Shown here one piece after another: positions 43,300 to 53,822 of a stretch of DNA of 64,000 bases. Under the pieces are notes generated by a model, which saw only the letters and a program-made list of their open reading frames with translations, did not search any database and was not told the origin of the DNA. The stretch's first letter is position 1; each line of letters starts with the position of its first letter. The DNA is from Xiphophorus maculatus (Eukaryota > Chordata > Actinopteri > Cyprinodontiformes > Poeciliidae), in assembly GCF_002775205.1 (NCBI RefSeq), contig NC_036459.1, positions 538,492-602,491 on the forward strand, in the 5' to 3' direction. Made by a program: the position numbers and the translations under genes.

Positions 43300-44115
43300 A
43301 AATAGAAGCTTGTCTCAATAAGCAATAAATTAATTAATCCCACGATAAACTAATACAAATTCAATAATTTACCTTTGCATCATTTATCGTTTTTCTCTTT
43401 CCACCAGAAACTGGATGATTAAAGTTTTCTGTTTATTTACAGAGATTAAATATCTCAACATTAAATCTCTGAATGTTTTCTTTCATTATTATCATTATAT
43501 CACTAAAACTGTTTCAAAACAACAATATTATCGTTTATCGCAATAAACTCTGGGACAATTTACCATCCAGCAAAATTTGTAATTGTGACAGGTTGAAAGT
43601 TCAAATAATGCCTGAACTTTGACCCCATAATTCCAGAGGAGTTGAAAAGGAGAGAAGAACAGCAAGTTCAAACTATCGTAACAAAGATCTTATCCCCTAC
43701 TTCAACATCTTTCCAACCAGACAGACTTAAAGTGAAGCGGTTTAGCATGTCTTAATAATCAATTAATCACATGATAAATTAAAACAAGCTTGATAATTTC
43801 CATTTGCATGATTTATTGTTTTTCTCTTTCTTTCTACCAAAAACTGGATGACAAAAGGTTTCAGCCTCATCCAGCAACTTTTTTTGAAGAACAATTTTGT
43901 TTACAGAGACTTCAGTATACATTTTATTTGTTGTTTTGTTCATTTGTTTTGGATATTTTAAGTGCCTTCCATACATATTGATATCTGAGAATGTTTTCTT
44001 GATTGATTACGCCATTACTAGAAAACTGTCTCAAAATAACATTGTTATTGTTTATGGCAATAATTTTTGGGTCATTTTATTGTCCAGCAAAATATTATGA
44101 CGACAAGCCTAGAAG
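43300..44115. mobile_element. Two decayed relatives of the 26006-27215 element
   Basis: The segments about 43300-43600 and 43745-44115 both contain AATCAATTAATC-like left ends, a GATTTATTGTTTTTCTCTTT block, ACGATAAA motifs and right ends near TATCGTTTATCGCAATAA and GTGACAGG. Each is preceded by CCCCTACTTCAACATCTTTC-type sequence, so the pair may be a duplication. Heavily diverged. Confidence 0.5.
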
Positions 44116-44187
44116 CAGCAAAAGCAACTGATGACGTCATCCAGGAAATTTTACTGTGAAATATTGTCTCTGCTAACCGGATGTCAT

Positions 44188-44260
44188 AAAACAATCATAA
44201 ACAGTCTTCAGTCAGAGGCTTCTTTAGATTTGCTGTCAGACTGGCTGCTGCTGGAGCTCC
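44188..44260 (-). repeat. Dispersed repeat (CAGTAGCAGTCAGTG family) copy D
   Basis: Reverse orientation: AACAGTCTTCAGTCAGAGGC, then GCTGCTGCTGGAGCTCC. More diverged than copies A-C. Confidence 0.5.
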
Positions 44261-44459
44261 TTCCTATCTACAGGCTCATCATCTTCAAAACAGATAAAAT
44301 ATGAGTTACGACAGCATTAAATTTCCCTTTGAGATCCCAGACAGGTGAACAGCAGAGACTCACCTGTTCAGGGAGCAGCTCTGAAGTCAGCTTCTGATTC
44401 AGTAAAGCAATAAACGATCTGAACCACCGTCAGAATCCAAACACATCCACTGGTCAAAA

Positions 44460-44682
44460 TTAGACTATTATAAATAATTAAATGCAGGTTTGAACAGTTA
44501 AAAATTAGACTATTATAAATAATTAAGTGCAGGTTTGAACAGTTAAAAATTAGACTATTATAAATAATTAAGTGCAGGTTTGAACAGTTAAAAATTAGAC
44601 TATTATAAATAATTAAGTGCAGGTTTGAACAGTTAAAAATTAGACTATTATAAATAATTAAGTGCAGGTTTGAACAGTTAAA
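44460..44682. repeat. 45-bp tandem repeat, five copies
   Basis: The unit TTAGACTATTATAAATAATT followed by AAGTGCAGGTTTGAACAGTTAAAAA recurs with an exact period of 45 from 44460. Copies are virtually identical (first copy AAATGC instead of AAGTGC), so the array is young. rab3ip 5' intron. Confidence 0.95.
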
Positions 44683-45206
44683 CTGATATCTACTTTAGCC
44701 TCCAAGGAGTCGATTTAAGGTGCAGCTTATCGACCTTTTAGAGTTTCTATGATTATAATTAAGGTTTCACATATCATATATTTACTTTAAGGAATATTTA
44801 ATCAGCTTTAAGTAATCCAGATCAGGTTTAACCAAGTTGATATTAAATTTAAAGTTAAAGCGACTAATAGCGTAAAAAGCCCTTTAATGAGACGGTATGA
44901 ATCATATGCTAACTTCTGCAAGCTAACAGGCTACTATCGGTTGATAATAGAGCTAGCCGGTGCTACCTGACACCAACCATGCATGGAAGCAGACTCCGTC
45001 CATGTCAGACATATTAAACCAACGACAAAAAGCGCTTTGTCTACTTTAGTTTTTGCGCAAACAGAAACGCAAAACGACGCCGTCCGATAATGAGTGTATT
45101 TGACATCATCATCATCATCCACCGGGAGATGCTAACGGGCTACATTGTTGTGCTCAACCGGAGATAAAACGGTACCGGTAACCGTTAAAGACATCCGAGC
45201 ACTCAC

Positions 45207-45360
45207 CGTGAGGACAGCAGCCGGGCGGAGGGGCCTGCCTCCCGGTAAGCTACCGGAACAAGCCCACAAACAAACAAACAAACAAACACACCGGAGCGGC
45301 TGTTGACGCAGAGGCTGACGGGGGATGCGTTTGAGGACGGCTCGGAAAAAAGACGATTAA
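45207..45360 (-). promoter_or_regulatory. rab3ip promoter region and probable first exon
   Basis: A GC-rich patch with several CpG contains, on the - strand, a segment ending CTGCTGTCCTCACG before donor GTGAGTG (exon boundary at 45207). No TATA box is visible. A short CAAA repeat lies at about 45268-45289. The exact start is unknown. Confidence 0.5.
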
Positions 45361-45456
45361 CTCTTAGGATGCAGTCAGACTGGACTTTACTGCACTCCTG
45401 TGTTTGGTTTTAGGAAGCGCAGTCATTCACTTACAGGTGCAAAAGCACCATTAATC

Positions 45457-45490
<34 letters not shown>

Positions 45491-47687
45491 GTTACATTTA
45501 TTATATTTTATATTGTATTTTATTTTATTCTGGAGTAACCTCATAACATTGGAACCTCAAACATTATCCTGAGCCGTATGCAACGAAATGTCGTTCTGTA
45601 TTCACCCTGTGCATGCAAAATGATAATAAAGTCAGTCCAAGTCTAAGTCTATTTATCGTTAATAATTACAACTGAAAAGAACAAAAATCTATCTAATTTA
45701 TTGTTGATCATTTTTAAAATTTATTTTCAAGAAATAGAAATGAAATTGTTACATTATTTCAGTCAAAACTTTGAGGTTAAATCTGAATTCTAATAAAAAA
45801 ATTTAATTATGAGAGTATAGTTACAATTCTGAGATTAAATTCAGAATTCAGAGAATAATTGAATGTTAAGATTAAAGTGAAAATTAAGAAATTAAAGTCA
45901 GAATTTTGAGATTAAAGTCATAATTCTTTATTTTCCACTGACTCTCATCCTCTTTTGTAAAATTTTTGCAATTATCAAATACATCAAATAAAAGTAAGAT
46001 TTCCACTTTAAGTTCAGGAGTATGAATAGAAAATAAATAAATGTTAAAAACACATCCATCTGATGTAACTTTAATCCCACAATTCTGTGTTTAATCTCAA
46101 AATTTTCTCTGAATTCTTCCTTTAATCTCAGGACCCCCGCATTAAAATCAAAATCCTTTTTCAGATGCTGGCCTTGACCCGATTCTGTAACATTTAGATA
46201 CATAATACTTAATTATTCATTTCATTCTAAGATGTTGTAATTTTGTTTTCGCTTGTTTTAATTAGAACTAGTTTTATCAGACTCAACCAGCAGAGGGCGC
46301 CAAAGTTAAACTAATGCTGGGAGCAACAAAGGTTTCCATTCATTCACAGGAAAAACACAGAAATGTTCGGCAAAGCACAGAGGACATAACCAAACGTTCA
46401 GAAGGATTTGGCATGAAATCGAATGTATTTAGTGAGAAAAACGATCAAAACATACAAAAAAATTATTTTAATTTAATAAAATTTGATTATATGATTAAAT
46501 TTATGGATTTGATCAAGAAAATTCAAGACAAATCAAAAGTCATTTCTTTGCTGAAATCTTCACCAGAATCTTAAACGAATGCTGTATTTAATGTAATAAA
46601 TGACTATCTATTTGTCTCAGTGCATATGCATTATATAACACTGCATTAGAAAACAAGAGGAGTAAATTTCCACTAAAAAATTTCAGATTAATCTCAGAAA
46701 TTTTCTAGAAAAAAAACATGGAAATTTCTGAGTTTGAAAAGTCAAAAATTTGCTAGAAAAAACTGAAATTTTGAAATTAATCTCAGAAATTCTCTAGAAA
46801 CAATTTCTTCATTTCTGTGTTTCAAAAGTAAAAAATTTAGACTTTTGGTACACAGAAATTTCCAACATTTTTTCTAGAAAATTTCTGAGATTAATCTAAA
46901 GATTTCTCAGATTTTTGCTGAAATGTAATTCTCCTTTTTCTGTCACAGGTGGTGTGCCGTCGTTTCTGCCATGTTGTGAGTGGCAAGTCTGACTCATAAA
47001 CCAATACCAATGTGTTTAGCAACAGAGTTTTCAAAAAAGAATAAATATAAAACGAAACGTTTAAACTGGCAGAGGTAGTAAATCATTTTAGCAACAATTT
47101 CCTGATAAAGTTTGGAGTCTTACCCTGAATGTTTGGGCGCAGTTAAAGATTAGAGTGACTAGGGCCAAGTTTGTAGCTGAGCAACACAAATAATCATGAA
47201 AACACAAAAGGAAGAATGTAAGAAAGTTCCTTAGCAAATGTAATGTTGTACAGATTTTCTGGTGATTTTTTAGAAGGGTATAAATAATTTTCGACATGTA
47301 ATTTTTTATCAAAATATTGGTAAAATCGTTTTATTTTTTCATCAAAATACTCCTTGTACAATCATTTCAAAGATTTCTGACAGGTTTTCTTTGTTGAATG
47401 AACGTATTTTTAAATCTAGGCCTGCTAGAAGAAGGAACAATATCAATGTAAAGTGTATGAAATGGATGGAATAATAAAAAATTTGTTTCCAAAATCTCAT
47501 TCTGCGTTTGAATTTTCGTTTTATGCTATGAAACCAAAAAGAATTCAATTCTTTTTGGTTTCATTCGCAGCAAAACTTGAATGTCCAAGTGGCTCTGAAC
47601 CCAACCCAGAGAAATAACTTTCCACTGTGTCACCGTCACCTCCCAACTACACCTGAATGAAACCCCACACACACACACACACACCCA

Positions 47688-47721
<34 letters not shown>

Positions 47722-47759
47722 CACGCACGCACGCTGTGGGCGGAGCTTCTAGGTGGTTT
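45361..47759. other. Intergenic region between rab3ip and proser2
   Basis: Divergent gap of about 2.4 kb without a gene that I can support. It contains an (AAT)n run at about 45458-45491, a LINE/SINE-like tail near 45585-45650 (CAACGAAATGTCGTTCTG... AATAAAGTCAGTCC), the degenerate GAGATTAAAGTC array (45770-45930), a foldback element (46650-46945) and interrupted (CA)n at 47668-47728. Confidence 0.65.
46650..46945. mobile_element. AT-rich foldback element
   Basis: The left arm (AGGAGTAAATTTCC, ATTAATCTCAGAAATTTTC, TAGAAAAAA) pairs with the right arm (TTTTTTCTAGAAAATTTC, TGAGATTAATCT, TGTAATTCTCCT). Related sequence occurs near 56280-56550 and 63190-63260. No coding content. Confidence 0.65.
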
Positions 47760-47840
47760 AAGATGGTGTGTTCAGCTGGAAGCTCACACAGAGACTGATT
47801 CACGTTCCTGCTGCTGCTTCTGTTATGACTGATCTGTGCG
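47760..47840 (+). promoter_or_regulatory. Probable proser2 noncoding first exon
   Basis: The sequence ends in ATGACTGATCTGTGCG before donor GTGAGT (boundary 47840). If spliced to 49566, the ATG at 47825 gives an 11-codon uORF, and a second ATG at 49575 gives a 5-codon uORF; both stop before the main start at 49605. The assignment rests on the donor site and on its position. Confidence 0.4.
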
Positions 47841-48492
47841 GTGAGTTTTTACCGACTTTGTACTGGAAGAAAGAAAAATGTAATTATTTCAAATTTAATT
47901 TCAAAGATTATTCCTGAAAACCGGAGTTATTTATTTGCTTATTTGTAATTTTCACTCCCGTTTCTGCTGTTTTTTCTTACTTCAAAGGACAAATACTTGA
48001 TTAATCCAATTAGATTGTAACTTTCTGCTAAATATTTTACAGGAACCTTTTCAAAACAGAATAAAATGTTTGCATTCTCTAAATAAAAGTTTACTTAGTT
48101 TTATTTGAGCTATTCTGTGGGATATTAAACCTTTAAAACCTGAAGTATCAAAGCCCAAATAAAGAGAAGTGAAAAGTTTTTCATGCTTTTAAAAATAATT
48201 TTTATTTGAAAGGATTTTAATGATAAATTGAGTTTTTAATGAAAAATACAGTTTCAATGAGGGCAAAACTTTACAGATTTTAGAGAAAAAAAACTGTCTA
48301 AAAATGAAAACCAGCCGTAAGTTGAATAAAAACAGATCATCTGTTTTCTTTCAATATTTTTTAAAAGCATAACCTGAAGGTTTGGTTTTCTACTCTGGAC
48401 AAATATCCACCTTAATGAGCCCAAACTGGAATTGTTTCTATTTTTAATGTTGATATTTGAGCTCTAGTCACTCACTTCTCTGTGGTCGTTTC

Positions 48493-48684
48493 TCACGGCG
48501 TCAGATCGGAATGTCTCGCTGGTTTCGCCCACATTCGGATCCGGTTCTGCAGCCGCCTGTAGTGGGTGAACTGGTCCATCAGGTGGGATGCTGAACCGGA
48601 AACATCAGACAGAAAATCACCAAACGCTGCGAACATTTCACACAGAAAAGCTGCACTTTGCACATTTATGCAACAGATAAGCAT
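48493..48684 (-). other. Unexplained protein-like open frame
   Basis: The - strand frame ends at 48493 and reads with protein-like composition over its last 50 residues (FAAFGDFLSDVSG, SHLMDQFTHYRRLQNRIRMW). GC content is raised only over this segment. A possible acceptor (GTGCAG) precedes it. I recognise no family. It could be a 3' terminal exon of an unseen gene, a retrocopy fragment or chance. Confidence 0.3.
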
Positions 48685-48862
48685 ATAAATCCCAGAGGAC
48701 TGTTAAAGATTAAACCTGCAGGTTCCAACCTTTCACCAACACAAACTTCTCCCATACAACCAATTAACACTTTAATCTTTTATTTTACAATAAAATGTTA
48801 ATATTACCTTCACATCATATTTAATCTGTAAGTACTGCACCATCTGCTGCCCCCTCCCCACT

Positions 48863-49275
48863 ATGGAACAGATTTACACTTCCAGGCTCCACAAGAAAGT
48901 TTTGGACATTTTAAATGACTCTTCACACCCTGGCCATGGTCTCTTCCAGCTGCTGCCATCAGGCAAGAGATACAGAGCAATAAAAACCAGGACAAATCGC
49001 CTAAAAAACAGTTTTTACCCGATGGCAATCATGGCACTAAATTCAAAGGCATAAGAACTTCTGCTCTTGACACCACTTTGTTAAAAATGTAGATTCTGTT
49101 GCGACACCTCCAGGCGCTGCAACCATCTTCTGATGTCTATTTATTTCTCATTTTGTACTATTTATTTATTTATCTTTGTATATTATGTATATACACATAA
49201 CCTGCATCTTAACTCGAGTCGAGCAAATCTCAATCTGTAATCTGTTGATGACAATGACAAATAAATCTTATCTTA
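48863..49275 (+). pseudogene. LINE 3' end: last part of ORF2 plus tail
   Basis: The frame from 48863 carries the conserved C-terminal block of fish non-LTR retrotransposons, with DSSHPGHGLFQLLPSGKRYR then RTNRLKNSFYP and AIMALNS, and stops at 49054. A 200-base tail follows, ending in GACAATGACAAATAAATC and a TTATC microsatellite-like end. The element is 5'-truncated. It lies in the first intron of proser2. Confidence 0.8.
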
Positions 49276-49604
49276 TCTAATACAGTGTACTAAAAAACAT
49301 GTACTGTCTTTACATATCAGTCTATCATACATGTATAATTTTCTTGTTCCCAGTTGTAACTCTTTAACATTTCATGGCGAGAGAATAGCTAAAACCTGCA
49401 AATACTTGAGATTTCCTCTAAAAACTATTTTAAACGCCTATTTTAACCATTCAAACACATTTTATTACCTTTACTGTTTCTACAGAATCGCTCAGAGACG
49501 ATTAGATGATCCTTCTGAACAAAACCAAACCAGTTCTAAAGCCCTAACCCTAACCCTAGCCTCAGGGAGACCAAATGCCAGCTGACCTTTAACCCCTCTC
49601 CAAA

Positions 49605-52600
49605 ATGGATGTCCGTCTGCAGGGCAACTCTCAGCTCCACTACGGCGTCAACGGCGGCGCCACTCGAAACTCTGGTCCCGGAGTGAGTATTTCACTGCAT
49701 GAGTTGCTTTTATTCAGGTTAGAACTGATTTAGTAAAAATAAAAACAGAAGAAAAAAAACAGTAGAAGAAGAAAAACAAGAAAAAAACAGTAGAAGAAGA
49801 AAAGCCCCGCCTTTAGGTTTGCTAACAGCTAGCTAAGAATATTTGTTAGTTTAGCGGCCAAGAAAACAACAAAATGAGCTTAAAATATGTTTCCAGACTC
49901 ATCATAAATTGTCCGTAGTAAAAATTTTGGGACACACAGTAAATCTATTGATTTGAAATCCGTGCCTTTTATTTTTATTTATCTTTATTTTAGCTTAGCT
50001 TAATTTTTTGGAGGGAAAGGGTGAACCTACACAGGGCTTCTACATAATCTTTAAAAAAATAAAACAAAGAAGTAAAAATACATAATCCTCCACACTACAG
50101 TGTTTCAGTGATTTTTGTTTGTAATTCAGAATTGTAGCGCCAGCTAGCTATTGCTAAAAGTGACCACTGCTCATCCAGACCCATCAGCTAACATATGCTG
50201 CTGTCCATGCAGCCATAAAGCTTTACTAACTTATTTTTAACAGTCACTTTAATTGGTTTTTTCCCTGAAAATTAAACTTTAAAAATGAATTCTGTTCCCT
50301 GACTTGCAGTGTTTCAGATAAAGCTTGGCTGACTGACTCGTTGTTTTAATTTTTAACTAAAGGCAGCATTAGGAGAAACCTTTCTATTTTTTAACTAATT
50401 ATAATAGACATGAGTATGTTTTGGTAAATTACTTTTCATAAGCTGATTTAATTGCCGTCAAACTGGTGCCAACCTGCTTAGCATACCCAGATAGAGATCT
50501 GACAGATGGCCTGAGCTGTTTAAACTCAGTTTATCAGATGATGAACGGCTGACAGATCAAACTGTATTTCACCTTGACGCTGCTCTGTTTACACAATGCA
50601 GTCAGTGAACATGAACTCTGGGAAATCACACCGGCTTAATGACTAATTCCCATTGTTTGCCTTTGGGAATGATATTCATTATCAGCAGGCAAAACAGTCC
50701 AACCAGTTGAGCTGCAGTTTTCTGCATCCTGAGCTGCTTCACTACAATAGCCAACATTCATAACAGCTGAAACCAGCAGGCTGGTTTATCTGGATGTTGC
50801 TGCAGGTATTTTTGTGTCCATATCTTTAAAGCAAAACAAAGCATGCAGTCATCTTGTTGGGGTGGTTTCCATAACCCTGGTCAGCAAAATAACCGTAGCA
50901 TACTCTTCCATCTTAAACTGAAGCTCACTGCCTTGAAATGATCCAGATTATCCCCAGTCTTGTGTGTTGTTGGGTCTTTTTAAACTAGATCTATTGGTTT
51001 TTACTTAAATGGTGCATTCACTTCTTACTTGGGTGTTGGTTTTTCTGAAAGTTGCAGGAATGTAAGGTATCTGCTCCTTACTGATTCCGTGTTTTTGCTT
51101 TTTGTTTCAGTGCAAACAGATTTCACTAGAAAAGTATAACCTGAGTAAAGATATCAACCTGCCATTCCTCTATGCAGAACTGTTTCAGCTCAGCCATGTT
51201 AAAAGCTTTTCCAGCATTAAAAGCCCATTTAAAGGTCATTTTACCGTCTGTTCTGACATAGCGAATTTCCTCATCCACTGCTGGGTCTTTGCCTTACCAG
51301 AGGTACAAAATTCTAGTAATTTTGGTTTGCCAACCCATCTTGGGAATTGTACATTGTGAATATCCATAAATGTTTTCTCCATTTATGCATATTGGTTCTG
51401 TGGAGACCCAAGACGTTTGTAATCCTTCCCAGACTGATAAATGTCAGACGTTTCTCATCTGTATTTCTTTAGACTTGCTGATGAAATGGCCAATCTAGAG
51501 AAATAGATTCTTTAGAAATGCTTGTATTGGATGTATGTCTTTAGTGCTTAAAGTTTAGAGAAATGTTTGTATTATTTTCTTGGATTGTCTTCCTGGTTTT
51601 TCGTTTTAGATGATCAGCTTGGATGAAGTCATCTCAAATATGACTTGGAAACATATCAGCCTCCTTTGATAAAAACATATTTTTAGTTGCATTACACATT
51701 GTCAAACTACTTATCATAATCATATGGATTATGATTAATCAGGTGGAGTTGATTGTTGTCAGGACAACAAATGTGTCAGAGTTTTGCTGCTGAATATCTT
51801 GTGATGTTGTGCTGCTATGTTTGAACTAATAACATGAAGCTTAAGAAGGAAGAGACCAAAGTTGAGCAATAGAAGAGAGACTGCCGGGTGGAAAAAGAGG
51901 AATAGAAGTTTTAGGAACAGAAACGGTTGAAAAAGACATTCAGCAGAAGAGAGACTGACAGATGATTTGGTTTAAAATGGTTTTTGTTTGGTATAAAAAC
52001 AACTTTCTCAACGTTCTTCAAATTTTGCCTACTGCAGGGAGACACTCTGAAGTTTCTGAGTCGAGAGGAGCAGGAGTGCCTCCAGTACTTTGAGGAAACC
52101 ATTGAGTCTTTGGAGGATGGTATAGATGAGGAGCAGCAAAGGCTTGGCCAGAGGAGTCGCCCTGAACTCAACTGTCGGCCTTTTGACTCGGTTGACAGAC
52201 ATGGAAGCCTGGCTCCGAACAGCGAGGTGTCGCCTAACTACATAATCGACCTGGTCCACTCAGAACCAGACTTGGTGCACGCTGCAGAGCCAGTCTATAG
52301 CCCCGCCCATCAAGGTACGATGCACCACTGCTGCTTGTATTGAGTCTAGAAGTGTGTTTTAATCATTTTGTACATTTTGGTGAACTGAACTGAGTATTTT
52401 GTCTGTTTACATCCAGATTTTTACCACATGCCCCACACTCCTGAAAGCAACTTTGAGGCAAAGCCCAGGCACAACGTGTTCCCCTCAGAGTATAACCCTC
52501 CTTTACGAAGTGCAAGCTTTGGGACGACAGACAGCCACTCCTCCTACCACCCTCCAGGCAGTGTCCCCACTCCAGTTTTGATTGCCCAGCAGCTTGCAGA

Positions 52601-53822
52601 GAACCAGGGAGATGGAACATCAAACTCGCATCCTTCATCTTTGCTCCGTCGCCTTAGCATGGAGTCGGAAAAAACACCCAGAGACAGATCAAATATTTCT
52701 GTGAAACACGGACCTGCTCCCTCATCAAAGCCAGCCCACTATCCTCCTAATATCCACGTGGTTCATGGTGGAAAGGAGCCCCAAATACCAGTGGCTAACG
52801 TAAACATCCATGAGCGACAGGAGCAGATGTTGGCACACCTGGCAGGTACTTCCCACCCTCTGCTGCAACATATAGAAGACGACACTCGAAACAGTCCATC
52901 TCGTAGTATTTCCTTTAAAGACCCAGAGCCAGATAAATCCAGGATGGAGGCCCTGTCAAAGCTGGGCTTGACAAGGGGCAGAGCTACATCACTCCAAATG
53001 ATACCTGACAGCTACTCACAGGATCCTCACAAAGGTCCAGATCCCAGAGTCTCATCGCAGGACCGCAGTCTTACCCCAACAGCAAAAATCAGCACTGACC
53101 TTCCACAACCAAAGTTGTCAATGCCCCCTCCAGTCTGCTTTAATGACAACAAGAATACAGAGACGTTGCCCTCGCATTCCTTCAGGGGCCACGATGAGAG
53201 AAGCTCCCAGCTGGACCCTTCATCTCCAACAATGTCCCCTCCTCCAGCTGACATCACCTCACCAGCGTTCAACACCTTTGGAGGGAAATCCATTGTGGTC
53301 CATCCCTCTTTATCCCAAAAGAACGAAGCTCCAATCTCTCCAACTACCCCCGAACCCCAAAACCTTCCACTTGCACCTTCTAACCCAATAGAGCTCAATC
53401 CTTATGGAGGAAAGTCAAAAGTCATGACTTCTGCCAATCTACCCGACATCCTCAGCTCTCATATCGACACAAAGGAAACTATTCCTGCCAAGCCAGAACC
53501 TCCGGCCGTCGAGCCAAACAAGTATGGAGGAAAGAGCCGAACCTTTGACCCTGTTTCTGGGCTGTATCGGACTTCAGAAAGCCGAGCTAAAAGTGTCAAA
53601 CCTCCACCACCGACTCCAGCGCCTAGACCTCCTCGGCAGTCCTACCATGGCATGCTGCCTCCCCAGAAACCGCCAGCAAGGGCATCTTCTCCTGAATACA
53701 GGCGAAGGCCCAGCAGCATGTTCCGTCCTCAAGGTATCACCGTACAATTTTGTGGACGAGGAGCCATGAACGAATCCCGCAGGGAGGCATTGAGGAGACT
53801 AGGACTGCTGAAAGACTCTTAA
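49605..53822 (+). CDS. proser2: SARG/PROSER2-family protein (probably proline and serine-rich 2)
   Basis: Coding exons 49605-49682, 52038-52314 and 52417-53822 join in phase to 586 residues. The ATG at 49605 has strong context (A at -3, G at +4). Exon 3 opens with the family block GDTLKFLSREEQECLQYFEE followed by TIESLEDG (residues 27-54). The large exon is Ser/Pro-rich and has three NxxGGKS repeats near residues 404, 447 and 487 (FGGKSIV, YGGKSKV, YGGKSRT). It also has an internal RMEALSKLGL and a C-terminal RREALRRLGLLKDS. These match the family that contains human SARG (C1orf116) and PROSER2. The tail-to-tail upf2 neighbour, as on human 10p14, favours PROSER2. Function is largely unknown; no membrane segment or signal peptide. 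It is longer than human PROSER2 (about 435). The acceptor of the first coding exon follows a CCCTAACCCTAACCCTAG tract. Confidence 0.8.
49683..52037 (+). other. proser2 intron, no visible features
   Basis: A 2.3-kb intron with ordinary AT-rich sequence. The frame at 51102-51359 has no splice context and no recognisable family. The small intron 52315-52416 is standard (GTACGA donor, ATCCAG acceptor). Confidence 0.6.

Larger units (their letters stand above)
39513..45206 (-). other. rab3ip 5' introns, repeat-rich
   Basis: Between the start-codon exon and the probable first exon there is one candidate noncoding exon (40603-40666) and many repeats described separately. The stretch 41700-42830 is AT-rich low-complexity sequence with no feature I can support. 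42840-43190 is GC-richer but has no convincing exon. Confidence 0.5.

Noticed and set aside
46314-46574. 86-codon + strand frame in the rab3ip-proser2 gap
   Set aside because: Lysine/isoleucine-rich composition typical of AT-rich random sequence, no splice sites, no recognised family.
47825-49682. proser2 start at the exon-1 ATG (MTDLCG...)
   Set aside because: Splicing from 47840 puts this ATG out of frame with the conserved GDTLKFLSREEQ block; it makes only an 11-codon uORF.
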